NCBI GenBank assembly: GCA_004376105.1
Contig: SOKA01000033.1
Span: 1 to 12,355 of the forward strand
Direction: 5' to 3'
DNA: 12,355 nucleotides
Source: Dehalococcoidia bacterium
GTDB taxonomy: Bacteria; Chloroflexota; Dehalococcoidia; Dehalococcoidales; E44-bin46
A program made the translations under genes and the position numbers. Position 1 is the stretch's first letter; each line of letters begins with the position of its first letter. Shown in pieces: positions 1 through 7,568 of this stretch. The notes under the pieces were generated by a model, which did no database searches, was not told where the DNA came from, and was given only the letters and a program-made list of their open reading frames with translations.

Positions 1-1057
1 GTTGTATACCACTTTCTATATATCCCAGTATCTTCTCTTTTTTCTCTTTATCACGTAGAGGCCCCATTTGAACTGATTCATCAAGCCCATAACCAATAAT
101 TATCCTGGATGCCGCATCAGCAACTGCATCCATAAAGCTATTGTAGAATCTATCATCACCGACAATAAGAAGGTTGGCACCTGACAAGCATCGTTGACCG
201 GTGTTGCCAAAAAATGACGTCATTAGAGCCGGTATAGTTCTACTTACATTGGTATCTGGCATTATTACCATAAAGTTCTTGGCACCACCCTGAGCAATAA
301 CCCTCTTACCCGTTTCACCGCACCGCTTGTAGATAACATCTCTCGCCGTTGGCGTGGAGCCAACGAAGGCTATCCCTTCAATGTCTGGATGGTCTAACAT
401 CCCATTTACCACCGTCCTGCCACCATTGACCACGTTCCACACACCCGGCGGGAAACCAGCTTCCTCTAGCAACTCAGCCGCCTTCATTTGACTGAGGGGC
501 ACTTCACTCGATGGTTTGACAACGATGCAGTTGCCAGTAGCCACAGCATACGGCGCTGACCACAGTGGAATCATCCACGGGAAGTTAAAAGGACCTATTA
601 TCCCGAAAACCCCTAAAGGCTGAGGAATGAGATACTCATCTATGCCGGTGGCAATATCCTCTAGATTGTAACCCATCATCAAGGTGGGAATCCCACAGGC
701 AACTTCTACATTCTCGATCCCCCGCCTCGTTTCCCCCCTGGATTCGTCTATGGTCTTGCCATGCTCCTGCGTCTGGACTCGACTAACTTCCTCAAAATGC
801 TCCTCCATTAACTGTTTCAACCTGAAGAGACATCTCGACCTGGCAACTGGAGTTGTCCGCCTCCAGTCAGGAAAAGCAGCCTTAGCCGCTTCTACCGCCA
901 TATCTATCTCCTCCTTGGTTGAAATTGGAACTCTGGCAATCAGCTCACACTTAGCTGGATTCACCACATCCTTAATCTCACCCTTAGATTCAACCCATTC
1001 CCCATTGACATAGTTTTTAACCAGTGGCACCCCTTTTATCGGTTCTTCCAAAATCAT
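1..1057 (-). CDS. mmsA: Aldehyde dehydrogenase, methylmalonate-semialdehyde dehydrogenase type (partial, C-terminus beyond left edge)
   Basis: The reverse strand reads open from ATG at 1057 through the left edge, giving 352 residues; the family is usually near 490-500, so about 140 C-terminal residues are missing. Visible motifs: PFNFPW with the oxyanion Asn near 158, the NAD-binding KPS with Lys 181, FVGST near 231-235, QGGAKN near 256-261 and GQRC with the catalytic Cys near 290. Asn in GGAKN, where ordinary aldehyde dehydrogenases have the general-base Glu (ELGGK), is the hallmark of the CoA-acylating methylmalonate/malonate semialdehyde group (MmsA/IolA). These enzymes oxidise a semialdehyde with NAD and CoA to an acyl-CoA such as propionyl- or acetyl-CoA. 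The start is supported by AAAGGAGGT 8-9 nt upstream. It lies 18 bp behind the alcohol dehydrogenase, so the two probably act in sequence (alcohol to aldehyde to acyl-CoA). The exact aldehyde is unknown. Confidence 0.9.
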   Translation of the reverse strand, partial: MILEEPIKGVPLVKNYVNGEWVESKGEIKDVVNPAKCELIARVPISTKEEIDMAVEAAKAAFPDWRRTTPVARSRCLFRLKQLMEEHFEEVSRVQTQEHGKTIDESRGETRRGIENVEVACGIPTLMMGYNLEDIATGIDEYLIPQPLGVFGIIGPFNFPWMIPLWSAPYAVATGNCIVVKPSSEVPLSQMKAAELLEEAGFPPGVWNVVNGGRTVVNGMLDHPDIEGIAFVGSTPTARDVIYKRCGETGKRVIAQGGAKNFMVIMPDTNVSRTIPALMTSFFGNTGQRCLSGANLLIVGDDRFYNSFMDAVADAASRIIIGYGLDESVQMGPLRDKEKKEKILGYIESGIQ

Positions 1058-1075
1058 CCAGTAGTACCTCCTTTT

Positions 1076-2245
1076 CTATTGTAAGTAAGCTAGTTTGTAA
1101 AGCTCTATTATTTCCTCCTTCGTTGCCTGTCGTGGATTGTTGGCTGGACTACCGCTAGCGATAGCATCCTCGGCCATCTGAGGGGCTAACTTATCCAGCT
1201 TTTCTTTATCCACGCCCAGCTCTTGTAACGAAGGTATTTTGATGTCCTGAACTAATCTCTTTATAGACTTAGCCGCCAAATCTGCTGCTTCTAGGATAGT
1301 GAGATGTTCGACATTCTCCCCCATGGCTTTAGCAATACGGGCATATCTAGCCGGATTGCCAATCAAGCTGAACTCGGTAACTACACCTAAGAGGGCGGCA
1401 TTAGAAACCCCATGAGCAACGTGGAAATATGCCCCTACTGGTCGGGACATCCCATGAACCAAAGCCACCGATGAGTTGCTAAAAGCAATGCCCGCCTGAA
1501 GCGCTCCCAGCATGGTTTTTTCTCTCGCCTCTAGGTTATTTCCGTTTGACCAAGCCTGTCTCAAATTACCTGAGATGAGCTCAATAGCCGAAAGGCAGAA
1601 AATATCACTCATCGGTTGCGCCTTCACCGAAACATAGGCTTCAATAGCATGGGTAAGGGCATCAATTCCGGTGGCTGCGGTTAGACCACGTGGCATTGAC
1701 AGGGTTAACAGCGGGTCAACGATAGCCTCTCGAGGTATCAGGAATGGGCTACCAATGAGCATTTTGACATCTCTTTTGGTATCAGTAATTATAGTAAACT
1801 GAGTGACCTCACTCCCGGTACCGGCAGTGGTCGGGATGGCTATAAATGGGGCACCGGCTTTAGGAATCTTACCCAGTCCCATGTAATCTTCGATGGAACC
1901 AGCATTGGTAGCCATAACTGTGATTGCCTTGGCGGTATCAATGGCACTGCCGCCGCCTATAGCTAACAAAAAATCACACCCATTTTCTTTATAGGTCTTA
2001 AGACCCTCCTGGACGAATTCCACTGTTGGCTCGGTAAAGACGCCTGAATATATAGTAAATTGAACCTTAGCTTGAGAGAGGACTTGTTTGATATTATCTA
2101 ATATTCCCAGTTTGAGCAGAACTTCATCAGTAACAATTAAGCCCTTTTTAACCCCTAGTTTCCTACTTTCTTCTCCGACTCGTTGTGATGCCCCTGACCC
2201 GAAAATTAGCACCGGAGGGATATAAAATGGCTTTACTGATAACAT
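1076..2245 (-). CDS. Iron-containing (group III) alcohol dehydrogenase
   Basis: A complete 389-residue protein, the normal length for the Fe-ADH family (FucO, AdhB, butanol dehydrogenase type). The N-terminal NAD(P)-binding half carries GGGSAID at about 97-103 and the TTAGTGSEVT loop at about 139-148. The C-terminal helical half carries the divalent-metal ligands in the usual spacing: Asp195 and His199 in GIDALTHAIE, His264 in VHGMSRP, and His278 in HVAHGVSNA. It ends with the family-typical NPRQATKEEI stretch near 370-380. It should interconvert a primary or secondary alcohol or hydroxy acid and its aldehyde or semialdehyde. GGAGGGG stands about 6 nt before the ATG. It is separated from livF by 149 bp, where I see no convincing terminator or promoter, and is followed after 18 bp by the aldehyde dehydrogenase. 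The substrate cannot be deduced. Confidence 0.93.
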   Translation of the reverse strand: MLSVKPFYIPPVLIFGSGASQRVGEESRKLGVKKGLIVTDEVLLKLGILDNIKQVLSQAKVQFTIYSGVFTEPTVEFVQEGLKTYKENGCDFLLAIGGGSAIDTAKAITVMATNAGSIEDYMGLGKIPKAGAPFIAIPTTAGTGSEVTQFTIITDTKRDVKMLIGSPFLIPREAIVDPLLTLSMPRGLTAATGIDALTHAIEAYVSVKAQPMSDIFCLSAIELISGNLRQAWSNGNNLEAREKTMLGALQAGIAFSNSSVALVHGMSRPVGAYFHVAHGVSNAALLGVVTEFSLIGNPARYARIAKAMGENVEHLTILEAADLAAKSIKRLVQDIKIPSLQELGVDKEKLDKLAPQMAEDAIASGSPANNPRQATKEEIIELYKLAYLQ

Positions 2246-2394
2246 AGTAGCCCCTCCAACATATAGTGTCTGTCAAGCTTTATGTGTTCCATTAAAATTA
2301 GTTGCTAGTTGTTGGTTACCCTGAGGTATTTTCGGTATAAGTTTATCCCCTTGACAAGCCTCTTCATAATTCTCTTTAGCCCGGCATAATACCT

Positions 2395-3198
2395 TTAACC
2401 CAGCCATCTCTTCCTTCGCTTATAGTGCTTTACCTCTCTATAGCTTTTCCTCTGCCCCAGGGCACCAAATCCGAGGTAGAATTCCTTCACATCCTCATTT
2501 CCCTTTAGTTGCTGTACTGGACCATCAAGGACTATTCTACCAGTCTCCATCACATATCCATATTCGGCTAGATCGAGAGCAGCCATGGCATTTTGCTCCA
2601 CCAGCAGAAAGGAGGTCCCCTCTTCACTGTTGACCCTCCTTATTACTTCAAAGATCTCCTCTACCATCAGTGGTGCCAATCCTAAGGAGGGCTCGTCCAT
2701 TAGCACGACCTTGGGGTGTGCCATAAAGGCGCGTCCTGCTACCAGCATCTGCTGTTCACCACCTGATATATAGCCACTAACTTGGTGGCGGAGGTCTTTG
2801 AGCCTAGGGAAGTAATCATAAACACGGTCAAGGTCCCTTTGTAGGTGAACGCGGCCATAAATATAGGAAGCCACCTCCAGGTTCTCTTCAACCGTCAGAT
2901 GCTCCAGCACCCTCCGCCCCTCTAGCACCTGGATGATTCCCAAAGTAGCTATTGCTTCCGGGCCCAGCTTATCTAGCCTTTGCCCATCGAACCGGATATC
3001 GCCATGGATTACTTTACCCGCCTCGGTATGGAGCAAGCCGGATATAGCTTTCAGGGTGGTGGTCTTACCCGCGCCATTAGCCCCCAATAGACAGATTATC
3101 TTACCCCCAGGAACCTCTAGGGAAACCCCCCTCAGTACCAGGACAACCCCATGATAAGCCACTTCTATATTATTTACGGATAATAAGATATTGCTCAC
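2395..3198 (-). CDS. livF: Branched-chain amino acid-type ABC transporter ATP-binding protein LivF
   Basis: A 267-residue ABC ATPase. Walker A GANGAGKTT is at 39-47, the Q-loop Gln near 90, the signature ISGGEQQ at 144-150, Walker B VVLMDEPS at 164-171, and EQNA follows near 201-204 in place of the His-switch region, a LivF characteristic. It ends with an unusually basic extension (about residues 248-267, many Lys/Arg) beyond the normal end near 240. The start is GTG, inside the GTGA overlap with the acyl-CoA synthetase stop (4-bp overlap), with a purine-rich AAAGGGGG just before it, so translation is probably coupled. It should pair with LivG as the energising ATPase dimer at the cytoplasmic face of LivHM. 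Confidence 0.95.
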   Translation of the reverse strand: MSNILLSVNNIEVAYHGVVLVLRGVSLEVPGGKIICLLGANGAGKTTTLKAISGLLHTEAGKVIHGDIRFDGQRLDKLGPEAIATLGIIQVLEGRRVLEHLTVEENLEVASYIYGRVHLQRDLDRVYDYFPRLKDLRHQVSGYISGGEQQMLVAGRAFMAHPKVVLMDEPSLGLAPLMVEEIFEVIRRVNSEEGTSFLLVEQNAMAALDLAEYGYVMETGRIVLDGPVQQLKGNEDVKEFYLGFGALGQRKSYREVKHYKRRKRWLG

Positions 3199-5159
3199 CC
3201 CCTTTGTTTCAAGGTTTCCTCACCAGCTCTGGACTTCCATATTTTGAGGGAGGTCTCGACCACCCCTTTCCTTCCATCCGAGTATGTAATGGATGTCTCC
3301 ATAAGATACTCAGCATTGCCAGAATACATAGCCTCCACCAACTCCTTATAGCGCTCCTCTATAGCATATCTCTTCAGCTTTCCCATCCTAGTGAGGTCAC
3401 CCTCATCAGCATCGAGTCCCTTGTGGAGGCAGACAAATTTCATCACTCGTATTTCTGGAGGAAGGCAAATATTTACCCGGTCGATTTCACCTCGGATAAG
3501 CTCTGCCACCTCAGGCTTCTGAGATAGGTCGATGAGGGTAGTATAGACCACGCCGTTTCTCTCTGCCCATCTTCCCATGTTACTAATGTCCATACACACT
3601 AAAGCAGTAACATAATCCCTTCCCCTCCCCCCAACAGCTATAGCGTCCTTTATATAGGGGCTAAACCTCAGCTGACTCTCAATATACTGGGGGGCATACT
3701 TGGTACCATTAGGAAACGTCGTCAGCGCCTCCTTACGGTCAAGACAGACCACATGCTTTGTTTCTCCTTCTATGTAACCGACGTCCCCACTGTGCCACCA
3801 TCCCTGCTCATCAACTACATCTTTGTAAAGGTCTGCCTGTTTAAAATAATTGGAAAAAACATAAGGACTTAGCATCAAAATCTCACCATCATCGGCTATC
3901 CTCACCTCTACCCCGATGAAAGGGGAGCCAAGCGTTCCCGGCTTGATATCACCCTCGGCATAACCGCTTATTACCCCTGCCTCGGTGCTTATGAAGACCT
4001 CCCTAAGTTTGATACCCAGACCATGGAAGAATTTAAGGATATCAACACTAAGAACAGCGCCGGTTGTCAACGGGAACCTAGTCTTAGAGAGTCCAAGATA
4101 ACCTCGTATAGGGCTTAGGAGTATTAGATTGGCAAGCCAATAGGCAAACCGCAAAAACGGGCTAGGCTTTCCCCCAACCATAGTAAGCTTCCCCACCTTC
4201 AAACCAACGGGCATAAAAATTTTATAGGCCAACCTTTCCAACACGCCAGCCTCATTTATCTTAGCTCGCACCGTCCTAGCCAGCTCCTCCCAGTATTTCG
4301 GTACACTCAACATCAGGCTCGGTGCTACCTCTCTCATATCAAGGGGCACCGTCTCCGGCCTCTCAGGGCAATTCAATTTGGCCCCGGTAATCAAATGGGG
4401 TATCAAGTTGAATAAAGACTCCCCAATAAAAGCTGCAGGCAGAAAGCAAAGGAGGTTATCCTTATCGCTTAGAGGAAAGCGAGCCAGCATCGCCTGAGTG
4501 GAGCCAATCAGGGCTTGGTGAGTCCACATCACCCCCTTAGGCTGACCAGCAGTTCCACAAGTGTAATATATGCTGGCAGTGTCGCCTGCCTTAGTTTGTG
4601 AAATAAGTTTTTCGAATATCCCGGGGTGTTCCTCCGCATGCTTCCTCCCCATTTCTATCATCTTATCCCAACTCAGCAAGAAGGGCTGGGTGTAGCCACT
4701 CACCCCTTTCCAATACCACCAAATAACCTTCTCCACCTTTGGGAGTTTATCCCAAATCTCCAAAAGCTTGTCAACCTGTTCCTGGTCTCTGGCGACCACA
4801 AACTTACTATCTGAGTGATTGAGTATGAACTCCATCTCAGTAGGTGTGGCACCAGGGAAGAGCGCCACGCCTATACCGTGAACCGCCTGCATAGCAAGGT
4901 TAGCCCAGTACAATTGGGGTTCATTATCGCCTATAATGGCCACCTTATCACCAGACTTCAAGCCCAGGCTAAGCAGCCCCAGGCCGAAATACTTCACCTG
5001 CTCATACTCATGCTTCCAGGAATACTCCTGCCAGATGCCAAAGTCCTTATCCCTAATAGCTACAACGTTGGTACCCCATCTCTCGTAGTTCCGTTTCAGA
5101 AGCTTGGGCAAGGTATCCTCATCGGCACCGAGCTGGAAAACCTCTTCCTTTGTCATCAT
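3195..5159 (-). CDS. AMP-forming acyl-CoA synthetase (long-chain fatty-acid-CoA ligase-like)
   Basis: A 654-residue ANL-superfamily enzyme from ATG 5159. A longer reading from TTG 5177 is possible, but GAGGAGGG lies inside that extension, 6 nt before ATG 5159, so the ATG is preferred. Adenylation motifs in order: P-loop YYTCGTAGQPKGV at about 198-210, A4-like LPAAFIGES near 240-248, A5-like FISTEAG with Glu393, A7 WWHSGD with Asp459, hinge LDRKEA with Arg475, and LTRMGKLKR near the C-terminus with the catalytic Lys near 594. Length and the GKLKR ending fit the ACSL/FadD15-type group. It would activate a carboxylic acid with ATP and CoA. Odd: the P-loop has Cys201 and Ala204 where Ser and Thr are usual (SGTTG). 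It sits 18 bp after livG and overlaps livF by 4 bp, so the enzyme is probably made with the transporter and may trap the imported acid as a CoA thioester. Substrate unknown. Confidence 0.9.
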   Translation of the reverse strand: MMTKEEVFQLGADEDTLPKLLKRNYERWGTNVVAIRDKDFGIWQEYSWKHEYEQVKYFGLGLLSLGLKSGDKVAIIGDNEPQLYWANLAMQAVHGIGVALFPGATPTEMEFILNHSDSKFVVARDQEQVDKLLEIWDKLPKVEKVIWWYWKGVSGYTQPFLLSWDKMIEMGRKHAEEHPGIFEKLISQTKAGDTASIYYTCGTAGQPKGVMWTHQALIGSTQAMLARFPLSDKDNLLCFLPAAFIGESLFNLIPHLITGAKLNCPERPETVPLDMREVAPSLMLSVPKYWEELARTVRAKINEAGVLERLAYKIFMPVGLKVGKLTMVGGKPSPFLRFAYWLANLILLSPIRGYLGLSKTRFPLTTGAVLSVDILKFFHGLGIKLREVFISTEAGVISGYAEGDIKPGTLGSPFIGVEVRIADDGEILMLSPYVFSNYFKQADLYKDVVDEQGWWHSGDVGYIEGETKHVVCLDRKEALTTFPNGTKYAPQYIESQLRFSPYIKDAIAVGGRGRDYVTALVCMDISNMGRWAERNGVVYTTLIDLSQKPEVAELIRGEIDRVNICLPPEIRVMKFVCLHKGLDADEGDLTRMGKLKRYAIEERYKELVEAMYSGNAEYLMETSITYSDGRKGVVETSLKIWKSRAGEETLKQRG

Positions 5160-5177
5160 TTTTACCCTCCTCGTCAA

Positions 5178-5963
5178 TCAAGCCTCCTTCGGTTTTCCCA
5201 GATAGGCTTTAATAACCTGCTCGTTGTTCCTTATCTCCTCGGGGAGACCGTCAGCGATCTTATGCCCGTAATCGAAGACCACAACCCTGTCAGCTATGTC
5301 CATGACCACCCCCATATCATGTTCGACCAGAGTAACGGTAATCCCTCTCATCTCAACCACATCCAAGATAAACCTGGCCATAGCCTCCTTCTCGTCTCTG
5401 CTCATCCCCGCCATAGGCTCATCGAGGAGAAGGAGCTTTGGTTCCAAGGCCAAAGCCCGTCCCAGGTCAACCCTCTTCTGCAGCCCGTAAGGAAGGGAAC
5501 CTACTATGCGGTCCCTTACTGAGGTTAGCTCCAGAAAGTCAATGAGCCACTCCACCTCTTTTCTATGTTCTGCCTCTTCCCTTTGCGCCCGTCCAAAATA
5601 GATAGCCCCGCTCACCATCCCGGATTTTAGGTGTATGTGCCTTCCCGCCATTATATTGTCCACAACCGAAAGCCCGGCGTAGAGTTGGATAGCCTGGAAG
5701 GTTCGGCTTATACCCAACTCGGCTATCTTGTAAGGAGGCAGCTGGGTAATTTTTCGTCCTTCAAAGTAGACTTCCCCCTCCTGGGGACGATAAAAGCCAT
5801 TGATGACATTGAACAGGCAAGTCTTGCCGGCGCCGTTGGGACCAATAACCGCCAAAAGCTGATGAAGCTTGACATCCAGGCTTATCCCATCAAGCGCTTT
5901 CACCGCCCCAAAGCTGAGACAAACGTTATCAGTTCGTAGTTGGACTTCATCCTCTGTAACCAT
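5178..5963 (-). CDS. livG: Branched-chain amino acid-type ABC transporter ATP-binding protein LivG
   Basis: A 261-residue ABC ATPase of the LivG type. Walker A GPNGAGKT is at 41-48, the Q-loop RTFQ at 87-90, a degenerate signature LPYGLQKRV at 157-165 (LivG proteins normally have LPYG here instead of LSGG), Walker B LLLLDEPMAG at 177-186 and the switch His in VEHDMG near 215. The C-terminal VIKAYLG motif near 250-256 is also typical of the family. The nearest Shine-Dalgarno-like GAGGAG is about 13 nt before the ATG, which is long; no better in-frame start is visible, so initiation may be weak. It follows livK after a 126-bp gap holding a stable hairpin and precedes the acyl-CoA synthetase by 18 bp. 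Confidence 0.95.
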   Translation of the reverse strand: MVTEDEVQLRTDNVCLSFGAVKALDGISLDVKLHQLLAVIGPNGAGKTCLFNVINGFYRPQEGEVYFEGRKITQLPPYKIAELGISRTFQAIQLYAGLSVVDNIMAGRHIHLKSGMVSGAIYFGRAQREEAEHRKEVEWLIDFLELTSVRDRIVGSLPYGLQKRVDLGRALALEPKLLLLDEPMAGMSRDEKEAMARFILDVVEMRGITVTLVEHDMGVVMDIADRVVVFDYGHKIADGLPEEIRNNEQVIKAYLGKPKEA

Positions 5964-6018
5964 GTACGCACACGTACTCCTCTATATTATCTTCGCGCTC
6001 TACTCGTCGTGAACTCTT

Positions 6019-6060
6019 GGGAGTAGGGCGCAGCAGCGACCCACTGCCGCGCCCACTCCC
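6019..6060 (-). promoter_or_regulatory. Strong intercistronic hairpin between livK and livG
   Basis: An inverted repeat of about 17 bp (arms 6019-6036 and 6044-6060, 7-nt loop, one bulged base and one G-U pair) that is very GC-rich. On the minus strand it follows the livK stop after about 30 nt and is followed by AAGAGTTC rather than a run of T, so it is not a classic Rho-independent terminator. Such hairpins often protect the 3' end of a binding-protein message so that more binding protein than ATPase is made; that role is inference. Confidence 0.6.
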
Positions 6061-6087
6061 TCAATCTATCCAAGGCTTGACCCAGTC
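6061..6087 (-). repeat. Duplicated livK 3' end (relic coding DWVKPWID-stop)
   Basis: Just past the livK stop, the 27 nt here match the last 27 nt of livK (6090-6116) at 21 positions. livK ends EWLQPWID then TAA; this copy reads DWVKPWID then TGA, shifted by two bases from the livK frame. The differences (CCC/CCT, TAA/TGA, conservative residue changes) look like those between diverged paralogues. It is probably the tail of a second, deleted livK-like gene or the product of unequal recombination. Confidence 0.6.
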
Positions 6088-6089
6088 GT

Positions 6090-7496
6090 TTAATCTATCC
6101 AGGGCTGCAGCCACTCATCAGGCACCAACACCTTCACCGTAAACAGATCGGTTATGGCGATCCACTTTCCGTCCTGCACCTGCATTATCCTTACAGTTAT
6201 GGGGTCACGGTTTGTGGGTGAGAAGTTAGTTACCCACATGTCTCTGATGTTGCGATCCCACCAGTCCTCGCCCTCCATGGTCAGCCTTATCTCGCGGCTG
6301 GTGACCTGATCCCAGGAGCCGAGTCTAACCAAGGTCTCCTCAATAGCCTCCTTATAGGTGAATACCTCCAGCCAGGCCTGTATGTAAGAGCCACACCTGT
6401 CCTCGGGCTTTACGAAGTGGGTGTCCCAGTACTCTACGAGGGCAGTCATCCCCTCGCTTTCGTAAAAAGGACTATCGGGGGTCTCCAGGTCAGCGGCGGT
6501 AACATAGTTGCTAATGCCGACCAGTCCATCAGCCCTCCACTTGCCGTCTTCAGTCTGACCAGCTAGGGCGATGGTAGCTTCATCAAGGCTCAGGTTGTTG
6601 ACACAAAACTGGAGGTTATAGCCCCCGTCGTAGTTCGCCTTGAGAAGAGGCCCCATAGTGGCATACATGGCATTGGTGAAAACGATCTCGGCCCCGGCGT
6701 CCTTGGCTGCCGCCAGGATGCTGTCGGGGTCAGGGGGCGCCCAGGGGACAGCGATGTCAGCCACCATCTCAATACCGTGCTCTTCATTGTAGGCCGCTGT
6801 CTCGTCGGTAATAAAGGCCCGACCATAGCCGCTGGGGTAGGTTATATACGCTATCTTGGTACCCTTGCCCTCCTCGAGGACCCAATCAATGAAGGCGGCA
6901 TACTGGTTAGCCCAATAAGGTCCGATGCCAAATGCGTACCCTACCGGGTAGATTACGTTGGGGCTCTGGCTGCAGGTCAGGGTCAGGAACTTGTCGGGGT
7001 CGTAGTTCGGCTTCAGCATTTGCTGCTCGCCAGTGCCACAAGAATGATTTGCGATGTACTTCCCCCTCAGCTTGGCGTAACCCGCCTTGGCCTCGTCGGC
7101 ATTGCTCTTGTGGTCGTACCATTTGATAAGCGGCCTCTTGCCAGCAATCCCATACTCATGGGCGCACAGCCACTCATAGGCAGCGGTGGTGCCCACCAAC
7201 CGCGGGGCATTCCAGAAGCCGAGGGTGCCACTCAAATCAGCCAGGAATCCTATACCAAAGGTTGGGGCATCTTCAGCTAAAACTCCCATTCGCCCTTCCC
7301 ACCATCCCGTCTCCGGGTCTACGAACACCCCAGGGGGGGCACCTGTGACTTCCGGAGTTACTGGCGGTGGTGTTACTGGTGGTGTTACTGGCGGTGGTGT
7401 TACTGGTGGTGTTACTTCTGGCGCCCCTGGCATACAGCCAAGGAGTAGGGCAGCTACTACAACTACCGTCATTAACGGTATAAAAATCTTTTTCAT
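6090..7496 (-). CDS. livK: Substrate-binding lipoprotein of a LivK-type ABC importer (Peripla_BP_6-like)
   Basis: A 468-residue exported lipoprotein. Residues 1-20 are a lipoprotein signal (MKK, hydrophobic core, LLG before Cys21), so Cys21 should be lipidated and membrane-anchored. Residues about 25-52 are a Pro/Thr/Val linker built from PPVTP repeats. The rest, from about 78 (FGIGFLADLSG), is the two-lobed periplasmic-binding fold used by LivK/amide/urea-type receptors. At 468 residues it is longer than E. coli LivK (about 370), from the linker and a longer C-terminal part. AAAGGAGG lies 4-5 nt before the ATG. It sits between livM and livG, so it is the receptor of this importer. Ligand is unknown; many such receptors in anaerobes bind aromatic or aliphatic acids rather than leucine. 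The last nine codons are duplicated after the stop. Confidence 0.93.
   Translation of the reverse strand: MKKIFIPLMTVVVVAALLLGCMPGAPEVTPPVTPPPVTPPVTPPPVTPEVTGAPPGVFVDPETGWWEGRMGVLAEDAPTFGIGFLADLSGTLGFWNAPRLVGTTAAYEWLCAHEYGIAGKRPLIKWYDHKSNADEAKAGYAKLRGKYIANHSCGTGEQQMLKPNYDPDKFLTLTCSQSPNVIYPVGYAFGIGPYWANQYAAFIDWVLEEGKGTKIAYITYPSGYGRAFITDETAAYNEEHGIEMVADIAVPWAPPDPDSILAAAKDAGAEIVFTNAMYATMGPLLKANYDGGYNLQFCVNNLSLDEATIALAGQTEDGKWRADGLVGISNYVTAADLETPDSPFYESEGMTALVEYWDTHFVKPEDRCGSYIQAWLEVFTYKEAIEETLVRLGSWDQVTSREIRLTMEGEDWWDRNIRDMWVTNFSPTNRDPITVRIMQVQDGKWIAITDLFTVKVLVPDEWLQPWID
7357..7416 (-). repeat. 27-bp perfect tandem repeat encoding the Pro/Thr linker of LivK
   Basis: Two identical 27-bp units (7357-7383 and 7384-7410) plus a 6-bp partial third. 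They encode alternating PPVTP and PPPVTP blocks just after the lipidated Cys. The identity at DNA level points to recent slippage or unequal exchange, so linker length probably varies between strains. Confidence 0.9.
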
Positions 7497-7508
7497 TCTT
7501 CCTCCTTT

Positions 7509-7553
7509 CTATTGGTACTTTATAATATCTTCAGCCAGCGTTTCTTTTTTCAC
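7509..7553 (-). CDS. Possible 14-codon leader peptide between livM and livK
   Basis: A GTG-initiated frame of 14 codons (MKKETLAEDIIKYQ) with AAGGAGG 10 nt upstream; its stop lies 5 nt before the livK GGAGG motif. It could couple livM and livK translation or be chance. The same ribosome binding site also precedes an ATG immediately followed by TGA. I cannot tell whether anything is translated here. Confidence 0.2.
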   Translation of the reverse strand: MKKETLAEDIIKYQ

Positions 7554-7568
7554 ATAGTTACCACCTCC

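Noticed and set aside
2246..2394. TTGACA at about 2268-2273 as a promoter for the alcohol dehydrogenase
   Set aside because: No acceptable -10 at 16-18 bp; the following bases are the ribosome binding site and start.
3160..5177. TTG start at 5177 for the acyl-CoA synthetase
   Set aside because: The GAGGAGGG ribosome binding site would be inside the coding region; ATG 5159 has it at 6 nt.
4815..5522. 235-codon plus-strand open frame opposite the synthetase and livG
   Set aside because: It lies antisense to two genes with clear motifs and spans their junction; it is a shadow of their codon use.
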